The notes below the pieces were generated by a model. It searched no databases. It was given only the letters and a program-made list of their open reading frames with translations, and was not told the DNA's origin. The translations under genes and the position numbers were made by a program. A DNA stretch of 64,000 nt from Enchytraeus crypticus (taxonomy: Eukaryota; Annelida; Clitellata; Enchytraeida; Enchytraeidae). Where the stretch lies: contig CAJHZI010000533.1 in assembly GCA_905160935.1 (NCBI GenBank), positions 329,001-393,000 on the forward strand. Direction: 5' to 3'. Positions 27,966-40,530 of this stretch are shown piece after piece. Within the stretch, counting starts at the first letter, position 1. Each line of letters begins with the position of its first letter.

Positions 27966-29861
27966 CTACTGGTTGATTTCCAAGCGACACTGAATACTGG
28001 GATTTGATCATTTTAGCGCGCTAAGATATATGACCCTGCAGTATGATTACAACAGAAGATTGAATAAGAAAGCCACGTGGACGGAGTTCTAAGCAATAGG
28101 ATCCAGATTTGGAAATAAAAGCTGACATTTTTATTCGATAAGGTCATCCAGGAACAAATATAAAACTCCAAAACAGATTCATCTTATGCTAATCACTGTG
28201 ATACACAAAGCAATCCCTCTCTGGCGCAGCAGGAAGATTTGGATTTTGTTTGTTTACTCAAGCCTCATCGACTCAATTGATTGGCGTTGCAATCCTCTCG
28301 ACTGTGGATCCTCTCTTAACTCGGATCTCGGACTCGGATCCGTTCAACGCGTCCTGGCGGGGTAAGCAGGAGGGGGAGATCAGGACAGCTAATCCGGTCG
28401 TAAAAGTGGTCGGCTTCTAGAAGTTGATGGAAGTTCTAATTGGGCATCCTCGACCATAATGACCGACGGAGTAATTTAACGCTGACAGAATGTGTTGTAA
28501 AATATAATATATTATAAAGCAATTGTAAGCTATGTATCGATTAGGCACTGCTAGTTACATTAATAATTTTGTTAGTTCGAGTTGCTATTTAATTATACTC
28601 CATCTTTTCAAGCAAATAAAATATGTTCAGTTGCAGAAAGGAATGTATAAAATATAAGTTATAGTGATCTAACTAAATGCAAATCACATAAATATTTGCA
28701 GTACGCTATTTGATTCTTCGAAACAAAAATTAACAAATTATCCGTTCAATATTACATAGAAATTGTATACAAAAGAGAATGAAAGAGAGAGAGATTGTTC
28801 GTCTCTGGCTTTAAATAAAATGGTCTATCATAAATATTTTTTTGTTTGTTTTTTCTATTTTCCTCCTATCCAATGATGACGGATAAGGATGTAGATGTAG
28901 GCCTATGCCCAATAATAGAATGTATGAAGTGAGTATTTTGATACAATTAGGCTAACTGTAACTCTAATCGTGCAATTGGTGGTGGTTTATTTATTATCCT
29001 ACTTTTTATGCTTTTGCTGTTTGATTTGTTTTCTGTTTCTGTTCTTCATGTCTAATGTTAGCTCATAAAGAAGTAGATATAAATGTAACTATCATTATTG
29101 TGCCTTCAATTATAATGATCTAGGATAAAATAGTGTGATTGCTTATATTTGTATCTAATGTATGTTTAATTTGACATATTATCTCAATAATGACTCTTAC
29201 TTCTTTAAATAAGGTTTTCTATTTATTTAAGTAATATCTCAATCATAGAAAAGACACTAAAACTACTATAATACTAGCACATTATCCTAAGCTGATATCA
29301 AGTCGCCCTGGTCTCAACTCAGTCACTCTACCGAGTAGGCCCTACTCTATATTTAACAAGTGTAGACCACTGAGAACAACATTTGCAGACCAGGACAAAT
29401 TAACATTTAAAAAAGATAAAACCAATTAAAAGGTTAAACCTTCAAGTAGACGTTTAAGGAACTACGCTGCCCTCAACAGCTTTTTCAAATTACTCTGTCT
29501 ATTACTCAAGCATATTTAAGTCACTGTTCACAGAAATAATAATATTTCAACCATCACTCACAATAGAAGTCCTCACAAATTAACCATTATTAAATACTCA
29601 ACTTATCTTCCACGTAGGATGTAACAGGAGGTAATAATATTGCATCCGTACACAAGCGAAATCTCAATTAAGGGAACACGAATTGAAATGTTTACGCTGA
29701 ATATTAAAGTTCTAATCAGATCTTTTCAGTGAGAAATTAAAATAGTTAGAAGTAAAGTAGATTCAAATTGACCTCTGATTATGATAGACGCTGAAGAAAG
29801 TGAATTAAGATATTGGCAGGCCATCCGTAATAATAAATGGATAAGTATAAAACCTGATTAC
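27966..29861. other. No gene seen
   Basis: AT-rich, probably intergenic beyond the serine protease terminal exon. The ORFs are short and not protein-like. Confidence 0.5.
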
Positions 29862-30032
29862 TTAAGAATATTTTTTCATATTTGCATGTATCCAATCAAC
29901 GAAGGCTGAAACATTTGTATCCACAATAGCATCAGTTTGACCACTCCAATTACTCTGTCCAAAACTTGTAATTCCCATGACAGTCCACCTTCCGTTTTGA
30001 TCTAAACAAGATAGAGGTCCTCCACTATCACC
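29862..30032 (-). CDS. Serine protease terminal exon (Ser195 exon)
   Basis: 57 codons including the stop, starting after a TACAG acceptor. It begins GDSGGPLSC, the nucleophile loop of chymotrypsin-fold proteases, and ends with SAFVDWIHANM, the usual terminal helix. Joined in phase to the exon at 31631-31773. Chymotrypsin Cys220 is missing (SFGQSNWSGQ), as is its partner Cys191 in the preceding exon. The protein would be secreted by family analogy; no signal peptide is seen here. Confidence 0.85.
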   Translation of the reverse strand, partial: GDSGGPLSCLDQNGRWTVMGITSFGQSNWSGQTDAIVDTNVSAFVDWIHANMKKYS

Positions 30033-30457
30033 CTGTATTGGGAAAAAAATAAAAGAAATGATAACGTCGCGATTATCATTTTAGACAGTGTATGAAGCAA
30101 AATTGCAGATTAAAAAAACTTTAAATTGGCTTGTATTGATATAAATTGCTAATAAGATCTACAAACCAGAACAATCCAAGAGCAATGGAATAGTCAATGT
30201 CGCTGAAAAACTGTAGCCAATATAGAAATTACTAAGGAAAATAGTGCGTGGTAATGATGTTACTGTAGGGTTACTTACGAATTCGCCAAGTTTTGCCTTT
30301 GAATACTGCAAGAGACAAGTAAATCGAAGATAAAATTGAAAATAGGAAACCACTTCATGGGTCGCGTATTTTCCTAGAGAATGTGTTGAATTGATCAATT
30401 GATCCTGTTCAACCAACAATCTTTACTTACAAATTGGAGTAAATAAAATATAACATT

Positions 30458-31403
30458 CAGGGTGAGTAAAAAAATGATTACACTTGCAAAACGTTTGAAT
30501 ATCTCAGACTACTGTAAATATTTTCCAATAAAACTTACACCAATTACTACAGGACTAATTTCCGATGGGATGGCCATATTTCATCCATTTTGGAACTTAG
30601 ATTGACCAGTTTTGCAAGTTTCAGCAGAGCAACCCCCCATTTTTTAATGGACTGTAAATATGAATTATATGTAATTTTATTTTTATTTTGGCCCTGAAAG
30701 GGGCCGCTGAAGTGGTTCAGAAAGAACCAGTCGTATCTGCTAGCTTTGCTGACTATTCGATATGCTTTCCTCCCGCTGCTACGCAGGACTGTAGTCGCTT
30801 TAGGAACGCTAGGACAATCTTGTTGATTCCAGCTTGGGGCACTCAATCCCAGATCGATTGTAGCACTTCCTGCAGTTATCTTTTGATTTTAGGCTTCGGC
30901 TGGTGTTTCTGATAGAGATGCAGCATGGTTCCCCAGACATAGTAATATAGAACATTGAGATCGGGAGAGTTTGGAGGCCATTCATTCTTTTTAATGAAAT
31001 TCGGGTTTCTCTCGCTGATCAATGCCTGTAAAAGACGAGATGCATGAGCCGGAGCACCATTCTTCTGAAAGATGAAACCATTTGGTAGAAGAGCATAGCA
31101 ATCATCAAACAGCTCCGGTAGCAAAGTGTTGACGTAATACTGAGAATTCATCTTTACTTTCTCGTCAATGAAGTGCAATCTGCCCTTAGCGTTGTAGTAA
31201 ACGCCATTTTTAGGTAAAAATGGGGGGGTTGCTCTGTTTAAACTTGCATAGCTGGCCAATCTATGTACCAAAATGGATAAAAATTGGACACCCAGTCGGA
31301 AATTTGCCCTTTATTAATTGGCAAAAGCTTTATTGGAAAATATTAACAATAGCCTGAGATATTCAAACTTTTTGCAGGTGTAATCATTTTGTTACTTACC
31401 CTG
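30458..31403 (-). mobile_element. Mariner-like transposon, internally deleted copy
   Basis: Terminal inverted repeats of about 75 bp starting CAGGGTGAGTAA and ending TTACTTACCCTG, sharing TGCAAAA(C/A)(G/A)TTTGAATATCT. On the minus strand a transposase remnant reads QKNGAPAHAS, NSPDLNVLYYYVWG and, after a stop, IWD, INKIVLAFLKRL, CVAAGG, a mariner C-terminal half. The second catalytic Asp of the usual QDGAPAH is Asn here, so the copy is inactive. The N-terminal half is missing. Sits in the serine protease intron. Confidence 0.85.
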
Positions 31404-31630
31404 CATAATATTTAAGTTACATACCATGTCTTATTTCAGTATGTATAGTGTGTAAGATATACATCTACGCCGTATAGTTATTTAGTGAGCATGGTATTTC
31501 AGATAGGCTGTACACCTTACCATGTCTCCGTGAATATGTTATTTAAAAATACACCACGTCTTATTTCAGTGAGCATAGTTTATAATATATACAGTTTATA
31601 CACCATCTATACACTGTTTTAAATTCTGAC

Positions 31631-31773
31631 CTGTAGCTTGCCTCGGTCTCCATCAAATGGGTAGGATCCAATGTAGATATGGGTATTAGAATTAAAGCTA
31701 TAAAGGATCTTGCTGCACTCGTCATCGCTCAAAATATTCATTCTCGCCTGCAGGAGGTTATTTGACAAACTCC
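31631..31773 (-). CDS. Serine protease exon (S1 pocket region)
   Basis: 143 nt between a TATGCAG acceptor and a CAG|GTCAGA donor, phases matching both neighbouring exons. It encodes NNLLQARMNILSDDECSKIL followed by a segment ending GDRGKLQ, giving LQGDSGG across the next junction. In chymotrypsin numbering this puts Leu at 191 (normally Cys) and Gly at 189 (Asp in trypsins), and the usual Cys182 is absent. Trypsin-like specificity is therefore unlikely. Confidence 0.8.
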
Positions 31774-31816
31774 CTGCATAAATAAGCAAAATCCAACATA
31801 GCTCTCGAATTATTCA

Positions 31817-32091
<275 letters not shown>

Positions 32092-32765
32092 GTGGGGCAA
32101 AAGAAATCCCTAACGAAATCTCAATAAATTTGGCAAAACTCAAAATATTTGCACCAAATTCTTGGAGTTTCTAGATGAGGAATTTCTACATATAACCTTT
32201 AAAATGTTATGAATTTTTTTTACCAAAAGTCTTTAGAACTTCGACATAACTCAAAATAGTCTTACAAAATTTCCGGAACTTCCAAAGGAGGAATTTTTTG
32301 CATATATCCTGCATATTTGGGGAAAATATACTTAGAAGTAACAAAAATACAGCGTTTCTCCGGAAAAAGTGTTAATATCAATTTTAACAAGGCTTATTTA
32401 AACAAAACTACCGAAGATTTTCTTCAATATTTAGGAATAATTTTAGCAGAAGAACGACTTTTGAGCATCATATATTGAAGCAGTTAACAAGGCAGTGTAG
32501 GCATATACTCCACCACTTAAGTAAACGGCCCTTTTCAGTGTCGTTATTTTCGTATAAAAAAGGAACGACTGACATTTAGAAAGTCTTATTGAACTTGAGT
32601 TTTGCACTTACTCGTAGAAATGCTGTAATTTCGTAACTACTGAAAATATTTGTAACAAATTTGCGGGTTGTACGCAGACATTCCAGCCCTAGAAGATTCG
32701 TAAATTTAATAAAGATATTTTGAGTTTTCTGGGAGTTATTGAGATTTCGCTAAGGAATTTAATAA
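32092..32765. mobile_element. MITE-like element with imperfect inverted repeats
   Basis: The left end (GGGGCAAAAGAAATCCCTAA then CGAAATCTCAATAA) and the right end, read on the other strand (AAATTCCTTAGCGAAATCTC, AATAACT, AAAACTCAAAATAT), are inverted copies over about 55 bp. No coding sequence inside. Probably a non-autonomous Tc1/mariner derivative. Confidence 0.6.
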
Positions 32766-33583
32766 TACTACTGGATAAGTAAAGTTAATTATTTAAAATT
32801 ATGACGTTTTATTAAAGTGAGATCCGAGGAGGCAGCTATGCCGGGGCTACTGACCAATGAGGGTATGCCTAAACAGGAAGTGGAGAGAGATCCAAGTTGG
32901 AAGAGTGACAACACGGACGTAAAACGTGCCAAGTTGAAAAGAGATTTATGAGATTTGAGCAATCTCAACAGTAGACGAATTGAGAGCAATCCGAAGGGTT
33001 CGGTTATTCGAACTAATTTGTAGTCCATCGAACAGTCGATGAGCAGGGAGTGATTTTGTAGAAAATCGAAGAGAGAAGAGCGTTCCATCGAAATATTTTA
33101 ACCTAGGGATTATATTAATCCAAGTAGGTGAATAGTCGAGAAGAAACTAAAGTAAATGTAGGAATTTGAGCTAGAGACCCTAGTAGTAATTCGTATGTCA
33201 AAAGTAATTGTATGTTATGTAAACTATTTCCTTTTTGCGATATTGAAATTGAACTGTAATTCGATATGAAAGCATAATTTTGAGTTATAGGCCCATAAAA
33301 TTCGCTTACACGTGTTATTTGAAATCGTTTTACTTTTCGTTCTACTGTATATCCATCCGTCTATTGTTTTATTTTTTTTCTTATTAAATTAATATTTAAT
33401 TTGATATAGTCGTTGAAGTTATCAATTACTTAGTAGGATATCTAGATTCAGACAAATCGAGGACAGGTAAAGATTCTAAAATAATTATTAGAGGCATATT
33501 ATTAGGAATTTAAGCCCTGGAACATTTAATATAAGGTCCTCATTTTACCTCAGATAAAAATTGTAGAATCAGGTTCCTGCATG

Positions 33584-33586
<3 letters not shown>
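32766..33586. other. No feature seen
   Basis: The minus-strand ORF at 32789-33088 is not recognisable; the rest is AT-rich. Confidence 0.45.

Positions 33587-33660
<74 letters not shown>
33587..33660. repeat. (TA)n microsatellite
   Basis: Uninterrupted TA tract. Confidence 0.95.
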
Positions 33661-33662
<2 letters not shown>

Positions 33663-33729
33663 TATATACCCTGTGTCTCAAAAAAGTAAACAAGCCTACG
33701 CTTGCGCATGACTAACCCAAATAAAGTGC

Positions 33730-33885
33730 GAAATTGGAACAGAAAGGTTTCAAATATTCAGGTCATACTATAACTAATAACCGGAAATATGAGACAGAAA
33801 TATATAGTAGGATTGCACAAGCAAAATAGGCCTTCGGTAATAGGAGAGAACTTTTAACAAAAAGTCTAATAGTCCATTTTTAAAC
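33730..33885 (+). pseudogene. LINE fragment (family of 48411-51830)
   Basis: Frames read GHTITNNRKYETEI, RIAQAK and AFGNRRELLTKSL, matching LGHTITDDGKYETEL and AFGNRKESLTRCL at 51400-51500. Isolated and stop-containing. Confidence 0.7.
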
Positions 33886-33942
33886 CTTTCTGTTAATTAA
33901 ATAAAATCCTTTGATTAATATAATAATAATAATAATAATAAT

Positions 33943-34061
33943 GCAGTCTGCTTCAATAATTCTTTTAAGCCGTTTGATGACCTCGAGTAGCCGGGCGGCG
34001 ATTCAGCACGTATTGCTTGAATCGTTTTTATCAAACCCCAGGTTCTTTACACCGGGGTAAA
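33943..34061 (+). repeat. R2-like LINE 3' tail, isolated copy
   Basis: Nearly identical to 3093-3204, ending ACACCGGGGTAAAT, preceded by (AAT)n rather than by coding sequence and followed by (AAT)n. Confidence 0.85.
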
Positions 34062-34124
34062 TATTAAATTAAAAAAATAATAATAAAATAATAATAATAA
34101 TAATAATAATAATACGACTTCAGT

Positions 34125-34475
34125 CACAGCCAGTGGAGCTGCTGTTCATGCCGCCTCTAGGAAGTTGGATAAATACCGTGATCTGTCCTCAGGATATGAA
34201 GTTGTTCCGGTAGCCATTGAAACCATGGGCCCGATGAATCCCGAAGGAGTTGACTTTATTAATGGCATAGGCAGACTTATCACAGAGCAAACCGGCGATA
34301 AGCGAGAGACTTCTTTTCTTTAGCAAAGGCTTTCCATGACTTTGTAAAGACTTCATGCAGTCTGCTTCAACAATTCTTTTAAGCCGATTGATGACCTCGA
34401 GTACCCGGGCGGCGATTCAGCACGTATTGCTTGAATCGTTTTTATCAAACCCCAGGTTCTTTACACCGGGGTAAA
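34125..34475 (+). pseudogene. R2-like LINE 3' end
   Basis: Encodes SGAAVHAASRKLDKYRDLSS, then IETMGPMNPEGVDFINGIGR, the C-terminal part after the REL endonuclease, and then the 3' tail. Closely matches 2810-3204, with stops. Confidence 0.85.
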
Positions 34476-34586
34476 ATTGAAAATAATAAAAATAATGGTA
34501 ATAATAATTATAAAAATAATAATAATAGTTATAATTATAATTATAATAAAAATAAAAATAATAATAACAATAATAATCATCATCAT

Positions 34587-34691
34587 AATTCTTTTAAGCC
34601 GATTGATGACTTCGAGTAGCCGGGCGGCGATTCTGTACGTATTGTTTGAATCGTTTTTATCAAACCCCAAGTTTTTTTACACCGGGGTAAA
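34587..34691 (+). repeat. R2-like LINE 3' tail, isolated copy
   Basis: Third copy within 750 bp, preceded by AAT/TAA repeats and a CAT run; ends CACCGGGGTAAATA. Confidence 0.85.
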
Positions 34692-34734
34692 TAAAAATGT
34701 TTAAAAAAAAAAAATAATAATAATAGTAAATATT

Positions 34735-35360
34735 TTCCTCATACAATGATGATGTAAAGGATTTCCCCCATCACGTGTCAATACAATTCAATTCACCCCA
34801 AAAGACCTGAAAAATATTTGCTGAAGAGAAAGAAAAAGATCCCAAACGGTGCCGGTCCGGTGATTAAAAGAAACAGTTAGCCAAGATGAAAAAAATTATG
34901 GTTGGAAGAGATGTGTTTTCAACCTACAACGGAAAGTGGAAGTAGTAGAACATGAGCGAAGATCAGGAGGCAGATAGGATCGACAGAAAACACGTGCGAG
35001 AGAATTCTGAACGCGTTGAAAAGGCTTGAGAGAAGAAGGTAAGCCATGTAGCAATGAACTGCAGTAGTCAAGTCTAGAATGAACTATTGAGTTAGCAAGA
35101 ATAATGGATCAATTTTTATCCAGATATGGTCGTGTCTGTCTGATTTGACGGATCTGGAAGAAAGATGAACGACAGGCAGACGAGATATGAGATTTAGTCG
35201 AGATTTTCATCAAATATGACACCAAGGTGTTTAGCAGTGGGAATAGGAGTGACAGCAAGATTTTGAAAATAGATGGAAGAATTGGCTACTTTGGTTCTTT
35301 GCTTTGTGGTGCCGATTAAAAGATATTCGGTTTTAGAAGGATTGACAGTAGAAATAGGAA
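34735..35360 (+). repeat. Dispersed repeat shared in part with 24255-24500
   Basis: First 250 bp resemble 24255-24500. The remainder (to about 35360) is low in stops on the minus strand but shows no domain I recognise. Confidence 0.45.
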
Positions 35361-35379
35361 TTTTATGAATTTCCAGAGC

Positions 35380-35560
35380 TCGGGTTCGTTTCGGTTCGTT
35401 GAAAATGAAAGTTCGTTTCTGTTAGCAGTTTACAATTTGAGAGTTCGGTTCGGTTCGTTGAAAATGAAAGTTCGGTTAGGGTTCGGTTCTAAAGGGTTCG
35501 GGTTCGGTTCGGGTTCGGCTTGCTTTCCAACTCGCAAGAGTTCGATTCGAGTTCGAAATG
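35380..35560. repeat. GGTTCGG-type minisatellite
   Basis: Irregular repeats of GGTTCGGTTCG with intervening AAAATGAAAGTTCG units. Related patches lie at 460-575 and 38150-38235. Confidence 0.7.
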
Positions 35561-35645
35561 GTTTAGTTTGGATAATGTTGCAATTGCTTAACTTTACTTA
35601 TAATAATTATGGTTATGACAAAAATGTTTAAAATGGTTTATGGTA

Positions 35646-36758
35646 GGGGAAGGCGGGGCAAAGTGGATCGCGGGGCAAAGCGGATCAAGTAAATTTTTAT
35701 GCAAGTGGTTAACGCTGTAGCTCGCATTTAAGCATCATGATATCAGCTCATTCGGGTTACATGTTTATGTAAACAATTCAACTCAAAATGTCTGCAAGTG
35801 AAATATACATGTATACTCTTAAAAATGTATTTTTATGTTAATTGCTTAAATATTTTAAGAATCAGTCAAACTGTGTTAGCAGAGGCACTTGTGTCTACTA
35901 TATCTTGTTCGTATATTCAATTGACAACTACATTTGAGCTGGATTCGAGGAGTGAAGTAACTTTTTGATAAATTCTATAGTTTTAAGTTATTTGATAAGT
36001 TTTTGGGGTAGGGTGTTATGGGGGGCAAAGTGGATCAGTATGAGCAACTATACTCTTCAGTTCAGATTTACTAAAGTTTATTGCTTTACTACGTCAAAGA
36101 AAAACATTTGTTTAAATAAATTTTTTGTATAAGCCTACATGAATAATCACGAGTCCATTTAAACTTACTTAAGTAACATTTTTACTGATTTTCGTAGATG
36201 GTAAGGAATTACAAGCAAAACACTACGCAAGGTTCCTGGTCTGAGGCTGATTTGAAGGAAGATATTAAGCAGGTCGAGTTCAATGGTGCTTCTTTAATGG
36301 ATGCTTGTGAGAAATACTTGATTCCATTTGGAACTTTCTATGACACCTGAAAAATGATGAGTTAGGGCCTAAAGGATTATTAAAGCGCCATCCAAAAAAT
36401 TTCACTTCGCTCGCCAGAACCGACAACTCTTACTCGAGTTCTAAACAGACCTCAGGTTGAGAGATTCTTTGCTCTGTTTGGTGAAATATATCAATCCCAC
36501 CGTCTGACACCCAATGACATTTACAATGAAGATGAGACAGGAATACGCCCTGGCGTTGGGGCAAAGTGGATCAGTTAGGGTTGTGTCATTAAATGTAAAT
36601 TTTCTCTGGACATGCTGGAGCTATAGAACTGCAACTGTACCTTTGTGGAGGGCAGTAATCAAGCTAATTGAAGAACCTACTTCGGTGATGTTATTCTCAT
36701 CCATGCCAAAAAAATACACGCTTTTCTGGAAATTGATCCGCTTTGCCCCGCCTTCCCC
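35646..36758 (+). mobile_element. Pogo/Tigger-like DNA transposon, decayed
   Basis: Inverted ends GGGGAAGGCGGGGCAAAG ... CTTTGCCCCGCCTTCCCC flanked by TA dinucleotides. Inside, from the ATG at 36198, MVRNYKQNTTQGSWSEADLK and SLMDACEKYLIPFGTFYD form a pipsqueak-type helix-turn-helix, the N-terminal DNA-binding domain of pogo transposases. Decayed downstream frames read LKRHPKNFTS and NDIYNEDETG. The GGGGCAAAGTGGATCA motif recurs subterminally and internally (36026, 36557). Too short and broken to be active. Confidence 0.8.
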
Positions 36759-36779
36759 TAAATATGCTAAAAAATTACT

Positions 36780-37093
36780 TAAGTCATAATAGCTGCCACA
36801 TATTTTCACCTGGGTTAACAATATGACAATGAGAAAAGGAGAGAAGTGGTATTTATTCCTGTACATTTCTTAAAATACGGTTAGTTGACCAACAAATGTT
36901 CATAATATGGATAATTAGCTTTACTATTGTACATGTATATGATATAGTTTCCTTGATTATAACGAGCAAATAGAATGCTTCATCAATTTTTAAATTTTGA
37001 TTGTCACTATAGACCTATATATAAGATACGTGTATAATTAAGTGGATATATCTTGGATAAAATTTGATCCTATATTTCAGAGACAAAGTCCAA
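36780..37093. other. No feature seen
   Basis: AT-rich spacer between the pogo-like element and the dispersed repeat. Confidence 0.45.
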
Positions 37094-37467
37094 TTCCCCG
37101 TGTTGTGCTCGGGTGTGATTGGACCACAGAATTGGGCAACCGCAAACAATCTGCCGCGTGTACATAAGAGGCGATTAAGGCAGGAGCTGAGGATGGCAAG
37201 AGGGGACCCACCTCACCATGAAATATTTTCCCCCAGGATTAAATGGTAATTAATCCATCTAACTGAGGAAGGCAACGGGAAACCACCTCAGAAGCCATTT
37301 CTTCCCAAGCTATAGGCTACATAAGGTATGTATAAGGCATAGACTTTGTGAAGGGATTAACTTGTTGATCTAAGGAGTGCTCTCTCACTTATGGAGCGGG
37401 AAAACATACTTTGAGTATGAATATGTACCTTGAACCTGCCTCTTCGCAGTGCACTGAAGAAGAAGAA
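37094..37467 (+). repeat. Dispersed repeat, copy B
   Basis: Same orientation and near-identical to 626-1018 apart from small indels. Confidence 0.8.
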
Positions 37468-37469
37468 GT

Positions 37470-39470
37470 CCAATTTAGTAACATAAAAATGTTAAGTAAA
37501 GATGATTTAGTTAACACGTGCACTTCCATAGAAAAATGATCATAATATACACAGTTTGCTATCAACTGACCAGCAATAAGCTTCATAATTTACCTTAGGG
37601 TTTCAAATTTGAAACTCTCAGATCAAATATGAAGTTACAAAAGTAGTTATGAAATTATTGTATTTGCTATGAAATTATTGTATTTGCTATGGTGTGAAAT
37701 TATTTTCTCCAGATAACCTTAACACATATAGAATGTCATATATAATTATTTGTAAATCTGGCTGAAAAAATAATAAGGTAGCACACTAAAATTAGAAAAA
37801 AAAACATAAATAATTTGAATTTAACAATAGCAAATCCACCTAGATTGTGTCAAGCATTTTCAGATTTTTATGGGATACTCTCATCACTTTTGTCTCTTTG
37901 ATGTTAATCATCATTCCATATTTCAATGCCGTATCATTCAGACTATCCATTATCTTCTGTATGCCCGTCTCGCTTCCCGCTACCATTCCCTTGTACCGCT
38001 ACCATTTTAAAATTGGTTTCGGAACCAGCCTGTTAGATACTGTAAGATATGTAAATGCAAAAACTAATATATATTTGTATTATTCTTACTATCTTTATAT
38101 TAGATCAGGCTGGTGAAGAAGAGAGGAACTCCAACAGTTTGGTTCAGTTCGGTTTGGACGAAGTCAAGTCTGGGTTCGGTCAAAATTCTAGATTTTAGGT
38201 TTCGGTTCGGGTTCGGCTCGATTCCCATCTCTAATTGACAGGGAGACGATTGCAGCATTACAATGAATAAACCAAGCATAGATCTAATATACAAAAATGT
38301 AATAGGGTTATATCACTACCCGTTTTTCCTATAGAACTCCCTATCCACTGGAAAGGCAACTAAAATTACTTCAGTTATTGCCAATTTTATGACACTCCGA
38401 TAGAAGCTTCCGATTACTAGTTTTGGAAAGGGTCCTTATTGCCCAGATTAGTTAATATTCGCTGTTTGGATTTTATGAACCTGTTACGACTCTCAACTTC
38501 TAATCGACTCTCTAACTGATAGGCGCGTTAAGTTCGTGGGTGGTCTGTGCGCGCGGTAAAGAGTTGCGCTCTGCCATAGGCTGCTATCATCAGCTGACAT
38601 AATATTCCCTCGAGAATTATCAGTTTCTACAACTGTCAATCATTTTGATTTACTATTTTGTTTTATTATTTTATTTGGCTGCCTTTTGGTGAAAGAAAGA
38701 TTGATATATTTTGCTTTATTGTGGTTCCGTACATGGTAAAAATTAGTGAAATTAATTAATTACCCCTATATGAGTTAAGATATTCGATATATAAGAAGCA
38801 AAAACTTTATTGATATTCTTTTTCAAATTTAATGAATAGATTTTCAAACTAGTAGGCTATATAATTACTAGCAGCAATAAAATAACGTGTTACAATTTTA
38901 TTTTATATATTTCAATACTGCTGCTACTAAAAAATTCACGCAAGACCTTAATATAACTTAATTATACTGGTTCAGGAAGTCTGGAAGACTCGTAACTCAA
39001 CAATGATCTGACACATAATTAGCCCTATTCTAATCTTCTGATGATTATGATAGAGCTACTTCTGTATACAATATTTTTCGTATTATTTTCACAGTACTTA
39101 ATATATTTAGTATTACATTCACATTTATGTTGATTTGTTAGAATAAAATTGACAACAAGCAATCGTATAGTCTAATAATTTCTGATCATTTGATTTTATT
39201 AATAAATCCTAGTCTATCTTAATAGTTGAAAACACGAAAATAATAAATTCGAGTCTATCCTAATAGTTGAAAACACAACTCTTCCAGCCTTAGATTTAAA
39301 TCATCTGCCTGACTGTTTATTGATCACTGGATCGGCACTGTTTAGGATCTCTTTTGTTTCTCTTCAGCTTATGTTTTTCATGTCATTTACTGGGCTCAAT
39401 TTGTAGCAACATGTGATGTGGGACATCCCTAGCATCATCCTTGTATGAGGAAATTAATTTTAAAACTTGA
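37470..39470. other. No gene seen; GGTTCGG patch at 38150-38235
   Basis: AT-rich, lies in the long intron between serine protease exons 31631-31773 and 40241-40530. ORFs are not protein-like. Confidence 0.5.
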
Positions 39471-39474
39471 TTAT

Positions 39475-39740
39475 TACATAACGGCTCACTGAGTTAGTAA
39501 GCACAGATGCTTGTTTAAGGCCCATTTCCTCCTTACTCTTCATGGTTATTAGTAATCATTTTCTTTTTATGGAGCATCAATTGCAGCCGGCGGGGATTTA
39601 AGATTAACCTTCCATTACCCTAGAATTTTTTCCTTCAAAGCTGTCAACACTCGGTCTTCAAAGGTGAACACCCACAAAGTACTAACCGAAGCTGATGAAG
39701 CTTATCTTCGCTTATTGACGCGCAACTAAACCGAATGCGC
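39475..39740 (-). mobile_element. 5S-rRNA-like SINE, long copy
   Basis: On the minus strand from 39740: GATAAGCTTCATCAGC then CGGTTAGTACTTTGTGGGTG and GAAGACCGAGTGTTGACAGC. This matches the layout of the 5S rRNA internal promoter region (GGTTAGTACTT...GGGTG...GACC). It is followed by a tail domain with CATGAAGAGTAAGGAGGAAA and AAACAAGCATCTGTGCTTAC, also found at 57597-57690. Consistent with a 5S-derived (SINE3-type) element. Confidence 0.6.
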
Positions 39741-39904
39741 TAAATCCCGCCGTCATTATTATTTCTAGTATTATTTTTATTATCATCATCATCATCATCA
39801 CCATCATCATTAGCCGTATTAATAAATCAAATATAATCGCAGAATATACTGATTATATAAACCGATACATGTACACACACAAAGAAACACACACAGACAG
39901 ATAT

Positions 39905-39907
39905 ATA

Positions 39908-39977
<70 letters not shown>

Positions 39978-39985
39978 TATATATC
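39905..39985. repeat. (TA)n microsatellite
   Basis: TA tract with flanking GCATATA; ORFs over it are artefacts. Confidence 0.95.
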
Positions 39986-40240
39986 GCAATTTGTTTTCCG
40001 GATAAACTTCATTTTTTATACGAAAACAATGACACCGCAGCAGTTAATAGAGCCGATAGAGGCTTATCCGGTGGTGTATGAGGCGATAAGTCAACTAACT
40101 TTAACTTCAACGTCAGTCGCCAACTGCAGCGAGTCAACAAGTGTTCATAGAATCCAAAAGTCACTATCCCTTCGATAAAACCTTCGATAGCTAACTATCG
40201 GAGTGTCATAAAATTGGCCATTACAAGAGCAAATACTTAC

Positions 40241-40530
40241 AATCTACGGGAGACGTTTTACCATAGCCCGTAATAAAATAAACTTTGAATTGTTTCTCAT
40301 CCACATCGGCTGCAGGCAGACAGATTGGCTGTATTCTCTCTGAGTAAGTGATGGGCTGGGAAAGCTTCAACAGAGCAATGTCGTTCAGAAAACCAGCGCT
40401 ACTGTAATTCTCGTGTGGCGTACTTCTCGTGACGTACTGTAGAGGTGCCTTTACAACACCAACCGATAAGCCTTGTGTGATAGCGCCCAAACGCACATAA
40501 ATATCCATTGGTTTAACAGAACCACCGTAT
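40241..40530 (-). CDS. Serine protease exon (Asp102 exon)
   Basis: 290 nt between a TTGCCTTAG acceptor and a T|GTAAGTATTT donor. It encodes YGGSVKPMDIYVRLGAITQG and later NDIALLKLSQPITYSERIQP, the catalytic Asp102 region (the Asp of NDIALL), then CLPAADVDE and FITGYGKTSPVD. Phase 1 at the donor fits the 31631-31773 exon, giving one transcript with introns of about 8.5 kb and 1.6 kb. The Cys136 expected just before the GWG-like motif is absent (KVYFITGYG), and Trp141 is Tyr. The His57 exon was not found upstream in the window. Confidence 0.85.
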
